A stretch of DNA of 64,000 bases from Cedecea lapagei. GTDB lineage: Bacteria; Pseudomonadota; Gammaproteobacteria; Enterobacterales; Enterobacteriaceae. The notes under the pieces are model-generated. The model was not told the DNA's origin. It saw only the letters and a program-made list of their open reading frames with translations, and did no database searches. Shown here piece by piece: positions 52,565 to 60,809 of this stretch (position 1 is the stretch's first letter; each line of letters begins with the position of its first letter). The stretch is taken from assembly GCF_900635955.1 (NCBI RefSeq), contig NZ_LR134201.1, positions 1,178,001 through 1,242,000 of the forward strand. The letters run 5' to 3'. The translations under genes and the position numbers were made by a program.

Positions 52565-54275
52565 AGTTCTTATCGCCAACCGTGGCGAAATTGCCGTTCG
52601 TATTATTCGCGCCTGCCGTGATTATGGTGCAGAGGCCGTGGCGGTTTACTCTGATGCGGACGCCGATGCGCTTCACGTTCGCATGGCAGATGAAGCCTGG
52701 GCTCTGCCGGGTCTTCACTCCAGCGAAACCTATTTAAATATTCCGCTGCTGGTGGATATTGCCCGCCGCAGCGGAGCCACCATGGTTCACCCGGGCTACG
52801 GTTTCCTCTCGGAAAGAGCCGAGTTTGCCCGCGCGGTACAGGCCGCCGGGCTTACCTGGATTGGCCCAGAGCCGGAGACAATTGAAAAGCTGGGGGACAA
52901 AGTTCAGGCCCGTAAAATTGCACTGCAGGTTGGCGCCCCGCTGGTAAAAGGCACGGCTGGCCCGGTCAGCAGCGCCGGTGAAGTTGTTGATTTTGCCTCT
53001 ACGCATGGCCTTCCGGTTGCGATTAAAGCCGCATTTGGCGGCGGCGGACGAGGGCTGAAGGTGGCCTGGAACCCTGAGGAGGTCGAAGAGCTCTACCATT
53101 CGGCGACGCGTGAGGCGCTAAGCGCCTTTGGCCGCGGCGAGTGCTATGTCGAGCAGTATCTCGATTGCCCGAGGCATATTGAAGCGCAGGTGATCGCCGA
53201 CAAACACGGCAACGTGGTGGTGCTCGGCACCCGAGATTGCTCGCTACAGCGCCGCAACCAGAAGCTGGTTGAGGAAGCTCCGGCCCCGTTTATCAGCGAG
53301 GCGCAACGTCAGGAAATTCATACCGCCGCTCGAGATATTTGTGCTCAAGCGGGCTATGTGGGCGCCGGGACCGTTGAATTTTTACTCAGCCTGGATGGCA
53401 AACTGTCATTCCTTGAGGTCAACACCCGCCTGCAGGTAGAGCATCCGGTTACCGAGGAAACGACCGGGTTTGATATCGTCGTTGAGCAGCTACGCGTGGC
53501 CGAAGGTTTACCGCTCAGCATTCAGTCAACGCCGGTACCACGCGGTCACTCGTTTGAGTTCCGCATTAATGCTGAAGATGCGGGTAAAGGCTATTTACCT
53601 ACGCCGGGAAAAATTAACCTATTCCGCGCTCCGTCCGGCGCGGGTATTCGCCTCGACAGCGGCGTTGAGGCCGGGTCTAAGGTGCCGGGCAGCTACGACT
53701 CTTTGATGGCAAAACTGATCGTCACCGGCAGTACTCGCGAGCAGGCTATTGCCCGCGCCCGTCGAGCCCTGCTTGAGTTCGAGATTGACGGCGTGGCTTC
53801 CGTGTTGCCGTTCCACCGCGCCGTGATGGACGATCCTGATTTTACCGAAAACTTTGCCGTGCATACCCGCTGGATTGAAACGGATTTTGCCGCACGCATT
53901 GCGTTTGCCCCGCGTCAGGTGCCCGCAGCGGATGAGATTCTGACCCGTAGCTGGATAGAGCTGGACGGGCGTCGTTTACAGCTTGGGCTACCGGCAAGTC
54001 TGTTTGGCGGCCTTGCGCTGGCGAACACGGGCAGCGCCAGGCAGCTAATTCCTGAAGTCACCAATGAAGCCGCAATTGAGGCGCCGATTTCAGGCGTGCT
54101 TCACGGCTGGATAAAAGAGGAAGGGGAGGTTGTCGCGCAGGGAGAGGTGATTGGCGTGATGGAAGCCATGAAAATGGAGGTTCAGGTGGTGGCGCACCGC
54201 AGCGGCAGGCTCAAACAGGGCGTAGCAACAGGCGCTTCTCTTGAAGCTGGTCAGCCTCTCGGTGAGATCCTATAA
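52545..54275 (+). CDS. Biotin carboxylase with C-terminal biotin-carrier domain
   Basis: 576 residues. Biotin-carboxylase N domain (ANRGEIAVRIIRACR), ATP-grasp (AAFGGGGRGLKVA, EQYLDCPRHIEAQV), and LQVEHPVTEETTGFDIV with the catalytic Arg/Glu. A C-terminal biotinyl domain carries EAMKME with biotinylated Lys543. This resembles the alpha subunit of acyl-CoA carboxylases, but no acyl-CoA carboxyltransferase beta gene is near. The start (GTG, AGGGAG upstream) lies inside the end of the KipI-KipA gene. Together they supply the three functions of urea carboxylase on two chains; the substrate is not known. Confidence 0.85.
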   Translation: MTSATHKVLIANRGEIAVRIIRACRDYGAEAVAVYSDADADALHVRMADEAWALPGLHSSETYLNIPLLVDIARRSGATMVHPGYGFLSERAEFARAVQAAGLTWIGPEPETIEKLGDKVQARKIALQVGAPLVKGTAGPVSSAGEVVDFASTHGLPVAIKAAFGGGGRGLKVAWNPEEVEELYHSATREALSAFGRGECYVEQYLDCPRHIEAQVIADKHGNVVVLGTRDCSLQRRNQKLVEEAPAPFISEAQRQEIHTAARDICAQAGYVGAGTVEFLLSLDGKLSFLEVNTRLQVEHPVTEETTGFDIVVEQLRVAEGLPLSIQSTPVPRGHSFEFRINAEDAGKGYLPTPGKINLFRAPSGAGIRLDSGVEAGSKVPGSYDSLMAKLIVTGSTREQAIARARRALLEFEIDGVASVLPFHRAVMDDPDFTENFAVHTRWIETDFAARIAFAPRQVPAADEILTRSWIELDGRRLQLGLPASLFGGLALANTGSARQLIPEVTNEAAIEAPISGVLHGWIKEEGEVVAQGEVIGVMEAMKMEVQVVAHRSGRLKQGVATGASLEAGQPLGEIL

Positions 54276-54277
54276 GA

Positions 54278-54306
54278 TCAAAGGCGGGCCCGAACCCGCC
54301 TTTCTC
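54278..54306 (+). terminator. Terminator after the oxoprolinase-type operon
   Basis: AAAGGCGGG-CCCGA-ACCCGCCTTTCT hairpin; ends the operon 5-30 bp after the last stop. Confidence 0.8.
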
Positions 54307-54358
54307 CCTGCTGGTATGTCGGTATAAATGTCGGAGAAACTTTCTCCGGAGTAAACCG

Positions 54359-55345
54359 ATGAAGCCCTACCATCCTCCTTTTTCTCTGACTTCCTCTATC
54401 CTCAGCCGGACGATTGAAATTGGGGAGCTGCTTGGGCAGTGGTCATCGAATGCCCAACGAACCTCTCCTTTGTTACGCAAAGAAAACCGTATCCGCACTA
54501 TCCAGGCTTCTCTGGCAATAGAGCACAACAGCTTATTCGCTCAACAGGTGACGGCGATTATGGAGGGCAAGCGGGTCCTGGCTCCGGCAAAAGATATTCA
54601 GGAAGTCCGCAACGCCATTCTCGCCTATGAGGCGTTTTCCGGCTGGCAAAGTGGCAATGTCGACAATCTATTGTCAGCGCATCGGGCGCTGATGCTGGGT
54701 CTGGTCGATATGCCAGGCCAGTTTCGCCACGGCGATGTAGGCGTTTACAGGGAGGGGAGGCTGATACATATGGCCCCGCCGGCAAGCCAGGTTGGCCGAC
54801 TGATGAATCAGCTGTGCGACTGGCTTCATGGCACGGATCTCCACCCGCTGGTTGCCAGCTCTGTCTTCCATTATGAGTTTGAGTTTATCCATCCTTTCAG
54901 CGACGGTAACGGGCGAATGGGGCGGCTTTGGCAGACGCTGATCCTGAGTGAGTGGCGTGCCGAGCTTGCCTGGTTGCCGGTTGAGACGCTAATCCACGAC
55001 CGGCAGGAAGCCTATTACCGGGTACTCAGTGAGTGTGACCGCCAGAGAGACTGCACGGCTTTTGTGGAGTTTATGCTGGAGATGCTGAAGATGGCACTGG
55101 AAGAGGGCGTTGCCCATAGTCGGCTGGAGGAAGAGCCAGCCCCATTTTTTGCCAGCCGGTTGAGCGCAACGGCCGGGCAAATCCTGAATTTAATTATGGA
55201 AGAACCGTCGATAACCATAGCCGGAATGGCGGAGGCCACCGGCTTAACCAGCCGCACCATAGAGCGTAATCTCAAAACGCTGCAGCAAGAGGGTCGGCTG
55301 GAGCGCATAGGCGCCGCAAGGAATGGCTGCTGGCGAATTAAATGA
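54359..55345 (+). CDS. Fic-domain AMPylase-type protein with C-terminal winged HTH
   Basis: 328 residues. The Fic active site is complete: HPFSDGNGRMGR (178-189) with the catalytic His178. An N-terminal inhibitory helix motif S-LAI-E (Ser51 to Glu55, S/TxxxE) is present, which classes it as a self-inhibited (class II) Fic protein. The last 60 residues form a winged helix (ITIAGMAEATGLTSRTIERNL). Cytoplasmic; target unknown. Start has GGAGTAAACCG upstream. Single gene with no antitoxin neighbour. Confidence 0.85.
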   Translation: MKPYHPPFSLTSSILSRTIEIGELLGQWSSNAQRTSPLLRKENRIRTIQASLAIEHNSLFAQQVTAIMEGKRVLAPAKDIQEVRNAILAYEAFSGWQSGNVDNLLSAHRALMLGLVDMPGQFRHGDVGVYREGRLIHMAPPASQVGRLMNQLCDWLHGTDLHPLVASSVFHYEFEFIHPFSDGNGRMGRLWQTLILSEWRAELAWLPVETLIHDRQEAYYRVLSECDRQRDCTAFVEFMLEMLKMALEEGVAHSRLEEEPAPFFASRLSATAGQILNLIMEEPSITIAGMAEATGLTSRTIERNLKTLQQEGRLERIGAARNGCWRIK

Positions 55346-55513
55346 AGCGATTTTTTTCGTGATGCGGCATCATCGTCATGCCGTTTATGTTGTTAACGAT
55401 AGGATAACATTATATCTAACAAAATTGTGACAAAGCACAATATACATATAACTTAATATGTTTTATAAATTGTAGCCACTGCCTGCAACTATGCCCCCTG
55501 AAGAGAAAGACAT

Positions 55514-56996
55514 ATGGAACAGACATCTGCTACAAAAAGTCCCGTACCGCCGCCGGAGAAAGGCCCGCAGTTCAACCGATCCATCGGCCTGGTATCCAAC
55601 TTTGCGCTCGGTTTTACCTACCTCTCGCCGCTTACCGCCGTGTATTCCCTGTTTGCGCTGGCGATTACCCTCGCCGGGCCGCCGGCCATCTGGTGGATCC
55701 TGATTGCCGCCTGCGGTCAGCTGCTGGTGGCCTTAGTGTTTGGGGAAGTGGCTTCGCAATACCCGATAACCGGCGGACTTTATCCCTGGGCCAGAAGGCT
55801 GTGGGGAAAAAAATATGCCTGGATTGCGGCGTGGATTTACCTCTGGGCGCTGGTCGTCACTATTACGTCCATCGTTGAATACACCTCGACCTTCGTCGCC
55901 TCGCTATTCCACTATGGCGACACGCCGTTTGCCATGTTACTGACCTCCGTCGTGCTGCTGACCATTATGATGGGCGTGAACATGTCCGGGACAAAAAACC
56001 TGGCGAGGGTCGCCCGCTTTGGCTTCTGGTGCGAAATCATTAGCGTGATTGCGCTGGGCATTTACCTGCTGATATTCCACCGCAATCAGCCTTTCTCGGT
56101 GGTGTTCGATGCCATGGGCGCGCTGGCGAAAGACGGCAGCTACGGCACGGCGTTTATGTCGGCGTCGCTGATGGGGCTGTTTATGTTCTTCGGCTTCGAA
56201 GCCTGCGGCAACGTGGCGGAAGAGGTAAAAAATCCTGGCCGTAAGATCCCGGTTGCGATGATCCTCAGTATTGTCTTCGGCGCGATCTCTGCCGTGATCT
56301 CTATCCTGGGATACCTGCTGTCATCCCCGGATCTGATGAATATTGTTAGCGGAAAAAATTGCCGATCCGATCCCGGCGATTCTCAATGACGCGCTGGGCG
56401 AGAAGGGGGCCACCCTGTTTATCGTCATTGCTATCGTGGCGATGCTGTCCTGCATCCTGTCGCTACAGGCCGCGCTGAGCCGCCTGATCTTCTCGTTCTC
56501 CCGCGACAAAATGCTGCCGGGCAGCGAGTGGATGGCGAAGATCTCTAAGCACAGCGTGCCGGATAACGCGATGCTGATAAGCTGCCTGCTGCCGATGGTG
56601 ATTTGCGTCTGGGTTTACTTCCAGCCGGATAACCTTGCCAGGATCACCGCGTTTGCGGTTATCGGTATCTACGTTTCGTTCCAGATGGTGATTCTTGCCG
56701 CGCTGCGCCAGCGGCTGAAGGGCTGGAAGCCTGCGGGCGAGTGGAGTCTCGGATCGTGGGGCATGCTGGTGAACCTGCTGGCGCTGGCCTACGGCGTTGG
56801 TGGGATCTGGCTGCTGGCTCAGCCTGCCGACAGCGCAAACTTTATTGACCGCTGGACGGTGCTGATTGGCCTGGCGCTGATCGTCGGGTCGGGGCTGGTC
56901 TATATGTTGATAGCCAGACCCTTCGGCCACTCTGATGCGCCGGAAAATGACGCTATTGAATACGCTAAACGGCTAAACCTTTCTCGCGAATATTAA
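55514..56996 (+). pseudogene. APC-family amino acid/amine permease, split by a +1 frameshift in an A tract
   Basis: About 493 residues in two frames: 55514-56389 (membrane helices 1-7, starting FNRSIGLVSNFALGFTYLSP) and the second frame to 56996 (helices 8-12). The break is at GGAAAAAATT (56351-56360); five A instead of six gives GGA AAA ATT GCC and joins LLSSPDLMNIVSGK with IADPIPAILNDAL without loss. The protein belongs to the GABA/polyamine-type APC permeases (GFEACGNVAEEVKNPGRKIP motif). Location beside aldehyde-dehydrogenase and amine-oxidising genes suggests it imports an amine or amino acid. The frameshift is probably a sequencing error. Confidence 0.85.
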
Positions 56997-56999
56997 TTG

Positions 57000-57070
57000 T
57001 AAGGGCCCGTGGGCCCTTTTCATCGCTACTCAGCATAGCCACGATCTTTAAGGGCCTGATGGCCCTTATT
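57000..57070. terminator. Two hairpins between the APC permease and the Cache gene
   Basis: AAGGGCCC-GT-GGGCCCTTTT (57001-57020) terminates the permease. AAGGGCC-TGAT-GGCCCTT (57050-57067) followed by ATTTTA overlaps the stop codon of the convergent gene and faces both ways. Confidence 0.75.
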
Positions 57071-57764
57071 TTATCAACTCATATAACGTGCAGTACTCGG
57101 TTTTATAGACTTCTACCGCCTCGGTGGAGTGGAGTAATTCACCTACACGATATTTAGGATAAGTTGAGAAAATAATCCGCTTATCCAGATTAGTCAGCAC
57201 GAGTTTATGGCTATTAAAAAGCGGAAGTAATTCTTCCTCCACTTCACTGACCAGCACATCAATTGCGGCGACGCCGATAAACTGTTGATGAAAATAGACC
57301 GGCATCGCCGACGTCAGGGTATAAGAGGTATTACAGACATAATCGACGTAGGGGCCGTGAATATAGGCCTTGCCGTTTTCCTGCGCGTCTTTAAACCACT
57401 CGAAGGTTCTGAAATCCAGCCGCTGTTGGGTGGCCTGATCCAGATCGAGATTAACCTTTTTCACGCCGTCGGCTTTTTTGTACCACCACTCCAGCAGCCA
57501 GTACTCTTTTTCCTCGCTGCTGCCTTCTATGTGGCTGGCAAAGCCTGACCCTGAGCAGTAGGGGGTCCGGTTTAGCGTCTCTTTGATATGCTCCTGAATC
57601 GCTCTTTTTACCGCAGGATCCAGCAGCAGCTTATGATTTTCACCCTGAAACTCCGCCAGCGTAGACTCAACCTGCCCCGCAAGAGCGATGGTCGCCTCGA
57701 TGGTGGTACTAATAATGTCGTCAAGTTTACGGGTAAAAGGGATGAGGGTTGCAGGTACATTCAT
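57066..57764 (-). CDS. Cache-domain protein, apparently cytosolic
   Basis: 232 residues with a single Cache-type sensor fold: a long N-terminal helix (1-50), then WWYKKADG, FEWFKDAQENGKAYIHGPYVD, TLTSAMPVYFHQQFIGVAAIDV and a C-terminal strand region. No signal peptide, membrane segment or output domain is visible. Cache domains normally sit outside the membrane, so a lone soluble form is odd. It lies 27 bp after the GntR gene on the same strand and may act as its ligand-sensing partner; that is inference. Confidence 0.75.
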   Translation of the reverse strand: MNVPATLIPFTRKLDDIISTTIEATIALAGQVESTLAEFQGENHKLLLDPAVKRAIQEHIKETLNRTPYCSGSGFASHIEGSSEEKEYWLLEWWYKKADGVKKVNLDLDQATQQRLDFRTFEWFKDAQENGKAYIHGPYVDYVCNTSYTLTSAMPVYFHQQFIGVAAIDVLVSEVEEELLPLFNSHKLVLTNLDKRIIFSTYPKYRVGELLHSTEAVEVYKTEYCTLYELIK

Positions 57765-57791
57765 GATGATGCCCGTGTTGTTGTGTTGGTT

Positions 57792-58511
57792 TTATTTATA
57801 TTTTAATTTACTTTCAATGAGATAGAAGGTGAAGGTGTCAATCAGCTGCGTGGCCAGTCGCACCGCTTCCTGCTCCTCGTGGTTTTCCAGCGCCGCGATC
57901 AATTCGGTATAGACATCAATCACTTCACGGTGAATAACATCGTCGCGGTAAAGAATAGCCACCAGTGACGCCCATTCGGCCTGCAGCAGCAGCTCCTGGT
58001 TGGCGAGCCTTGCCGACTGCGAGCTGGCGGAGAGCGCCAGCAGGCAGCGCATATCGGCCTGCGTTTTCAGCTCTGGCGTCGCGGCGGATTTCAGCGCTTC
58101 AATAAATTCTTTTAGCCGGATGATATCCGCGCTAGTCATTCTTCTGGAGGCGAGCCTGGCGCTGTGGCTTATTATGGCGCAGTGCATTTCGCCGAGGTCA
58201 GAAATATAGTCCGAACTGATAGCTTTAAAAGGGTGAAGCGGAGTGTCAAATTCACCGCTATTTTCACAAACAAAGCTGCCACCATTTCGCCCACGAACGG
58301 TGTGGATTAAATTGTTGGCCCGCAGCGTATTTAAGGCCTCGCGTATTGTAATGTGGGAAACCCCCATCATTTTGGCGAGATCGGCCTCATTAGGAAGCTG
58401 CTCATTTGCCTCAAGTAAACCAGTAATAATGGCATTTGAAAGCCGCTGCACAATTTGATCGGATCGACTTGCCTGTCCTATAGGTGCGAAAATTACCGCG
58501 TGAGTAATCAT
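57792..58511 (-). CDS. GntR-family (FCD) transcriptional regulator
   Basis: 239 residues: winged HTH (about 15-85, NEADLAKMMGVSHITIREALNTLRANNLI) and a helical FCD domain. Divergent from the aldehyde dehydrogenase gene across 235 AT-rich bp and upstream of the Cache gene on the same strand. Probably controls the amine-catabolic block, though no operator was assigned with confidence. Confidence 0.85.
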   Translation of the reverse strand: MITHAVIFAPIGQASRSDQIVQRLSNAIITGLLEANEQLPNEADLAKMMGVSHITIREALNTLRANNLIHTVRGRNGGSFVCENSGEFDTPLHPFKAISSDYISDLGEMHCAIISHSARLASRRMTSADIIRLKEFIEALKSAATPELKTQADMRCLLALSASSQSARLANQELLLQAEWASLVAILYRDDVIHREVIDVYTELIAALENHEEQEAVRLATQLIDTFTFYLIESKLKYK

Positions 58512-58746
58512 AGTGCTCTCTGATTAAAATTCCCTGAATCAACGGTTATTGATAGCACAGCCGGGGCCTTTAAGAAAGGAGAGGCGGACTACCAGAATCG
58601 GAGAGTTATCCTGCCGGTGAAATATCGTTATGTAAAAACATTGTTAAAATGCGGGATTGATCATGTTGCTGTTAACCATGGATTGAAAAGTCGTCGATTA
58701 AAAGATATTACATAATATTGTTTATGTTTAATCTGAGGAGAAGGCG

Positions 58747-60174
58747 ATGCAAATCCTGAAGCATTTCATCAACGGACAGTACGTGGCGGGCCAGCAAAAC
58801 ACGTTGTTTGACCTCGTCAGCCCGGTCAACGGCGAGGTTTATGCCCGGTCGCCTGACGGTGGCGCGGAAGAAGTTAATCAGGCTTACTCGGCGGCAAAAG
58901 CGGCTTTTGCCGTGTGGAAGCATTCTCTGCCGTCCGAGCGCCAGCGAGCATTGCTGAAGCTTGCCGATGAGATAGAGCGCAACGCTGCGCGTATTGTTGA
59001 GGTGCAAAGCCAGGAGACGGGCCAGCTGAAACACTTTATCGAGCGCGATGAGATCGCCGCCTCCTGCGACGCTATTCGTTTCTTTGCCGGCGCAGCTCGC
59101 TGTCTTGAGGGCAAAGCTTCCGGGGAATATGCGGCGGGGTTTACCTCCACCATCCGCCGCGAGCCGCTTGGCATTGTCGGGCAGGTTACGCCGTGGAACT
59201 ACCCGTTTATGATGGCGGTCTGGAAAATCGCGCCAGCGCTTGCTGCTGGCAATACCGTGGTGCTTAAACCGAGCGATACCACGCCGATCAGCACTTTAAT
59301 GCTGGCCGAAATCGCCGCGCCTTTATTCCCGCAGGGCGCGTTTAACGTGGTGCTCGGCAAAGCCAATACTGGCTCATTAGTGGTGTCAAATCCGGAGGCT
59401 TCGCTGGTGTCGATTACCGGCTCCGTTCGCGCTGGCCTGCAGGTTGCCGCCTCCGCTGCGGCAAACCTGACCAAAGCGCACCTGGAGTTAGGCGGGAAAG
59501 CGCCGGTTGTGGTGTTTGCCGACGCGGACATGAACAAAGCCGTCGAGGTGATTACCGCCGCAGGCTTCTCTAACGCCGGTCAGGACTGCACCGCAGCAAC
59601 GCGCATTATCGTTGAAGCTTCCGCCTATGACGCTTTCCTCGAAAAGCTGATCCAAAAAACCAAATCAATCACCTTCGGCGAGCCGGACGACAGCGCCGCT
59701 CTCTATGGCGCCCTGAACAGCCGCAACCAGCTGGAGCAGGTGACCGGCTTTATTGAGCGGCTTCCGGCCCATGCAAAAATCGAAACCGGCGGCAAAAAGG
59801 GCGCAGGTCCTGGCTTCTACTTTGAACCGACGATTATTTCCGGGCTGAAGCAGCGGGATGAGGCCATCCAGCACGAGGTCTTTGGCCCGGTGATGACCCT
59901 CCAGTCCTTTAGCAGTGAAGAAGAGGCGTTAAGCAGAGCCAACGATGTGGAATATGGCCTTGCGGCCAGCGTCTGGACCAGCAGCCATAGCCGGGCGCAG
60001 CGCTTCAGCACCCGTCTCGATTTTGGCACCGTGTGGATCAACAACCACATCCCATTGTGCGCGGAAATGCCCCACGGTGGTTTTAAAAAGTCCGGCTACG
60101 GCAAAGACCTTTCCTCCTATTCGCTCGACGAATACACCCGCATCAAACACATCATGTGCGATATCACTGAATAA
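58747..60174 (+). CDS. Aldehyde dehydrogenase, aminobutyraldehyde-dehydrogenase-like
   Basis: 475 residues of the NAD(P)-dependent ALDH superfamily, similar to PatD (gamma-aminobutyraldehyde dehydrogenase). Catalytic Cys in NAGQDCTAATRI, general base Glu in HLELGGKAPVVV, and the oxyanion Asn in TPWNYPFMMAVWK are intact. Preceded by GAGGAGAAGG. In context it would oxidise the aldehyde released by the amine oxidase, for example 4-aminobutyraldehyde to GABA; the exact substrate is inference. First of four co-directional genes. Confidence 0.88.
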   Translation: MQILKHFINGQYVAGQQNTLFDLVSPVNGEVYARSPDGGAEEVNQAYSAAKAAFAVWKHSLPSERQRALLKLADEIERNAARIVEVQSQETGQLKHFIERDEIAASCDAIRFFAGAARCLEGKASGEYAAGFTSTIRREPLGIVGQVTPWNYPFMMAVWKIAPALAAGNTVVLKPSDTTPISTLMLAEIAAPLFPQGAFNVVLGKANTGSLVVSNPEASLVSITGSVRAGLQVAASAAANLTKAHLELGGKAPVVVFADADMNKAVEVITAAGFSNAGQDCTAATRIIVEASAYDAFLEKLIQKTKSITFGEPDDSAALYGALNSRNQLEQVTGFIERLPAHAKIETGGKKGAGPGFYFEPTIISGLKQRDEAIQHEVFGPVMTLQSFSSEEEALSRANDVEYGLAASVWTSSHSRAQRFSTRLDFGTVWINNHIPLCAEMPHGGFKKSGYGKDLSSYSLDEYTRIKHIMCDITE

Positions 60175-60185
60175 GGATTTCTGAG

Positions 60186-60659
60186 ATGAAAATAGTCAAT
60201 GCTGCTGCGCTGTCGCTGGTACTTTTTTCTACGCTGGCGCTGGCCGAAAGCTCTCCGCTAACGGTAGTGAAAAATTATATGGCCGCATGGAACGCCCATA
60301 AGGCCGGACAGGCGGCGGAATACCTCGCCAGCGACATGGTGTATTACGACGCGGCGGTAGGGACGCCGGTGGAAGGGAAAGAAAAAGCGGAAAAAGAGGT
60401 GATCGGCGCGTTTATTAAAGCGGTGCCGGATCTGCGCTGGCAGATGACCAGCGAGCCGGTTTACAACAATGACACTATCGCTTTCCGATGGACGTTCAGC
60501 GGCACCAACAGCGGCGAGTGGAGCGGCAGCCCGGCGACCAATAACCCGATTAAGTTTGAAGGCGTGAGTTTTATCAAAGTCAGCAACGGTAAAATCAGCT
60601 GGCAGGGCGACTACTACGACTCGAAAAAACTGGACGAAGAGCTGAAGCCGGGAAAATAG
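60186..60659 (+). CDS. Exported SnoaL-like protein
   Basis: 157 residues with a Sec signal peptide (about residues 1-20, ending ALA) and a SnoaL/NTF2-like fold (SPLTVVKNYMAAWNAHKAGQ, DLRWQMTSEPVYNN, SFIKVSNGKISWQGDYYD). The domain is a cone-shaped pocket used by enzymes and binding proteins alike. It starts 11 bp after the ALDH stop, so it is in the same operon. A periplasmic role alongside the flavoprotein is plausible but unproved. Confidence 0.75.
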   Translation: MKIVNAAALSLVLFSTLALAESSPLTVVKNYMAAWNAHKAGQAAEYLASDMVYYDAAVGTPVEGKEKAEKEVIGAFIKAVPDLRWQMTSEPVYNNDTIAFRWTFSGTNSGEWSGSPATNNPIKFEGVSFIKVSNGKISWQGDYYDSKKLDEELKPGK

Positions 60660-60809
60660 CCTACTGTGCGCCGCTGGCGAGCGGCGTTCAGACAACCCGT
60701 TACCGGAAAAGACACTATCGTTAACAGGCTTATTGCGTAGCGAAGCGGCAGGGAGTTTGTTATCATTCAGTAAATAATATGTCTAAAAGACTGATAAAAA
60801 AGGTTATCT

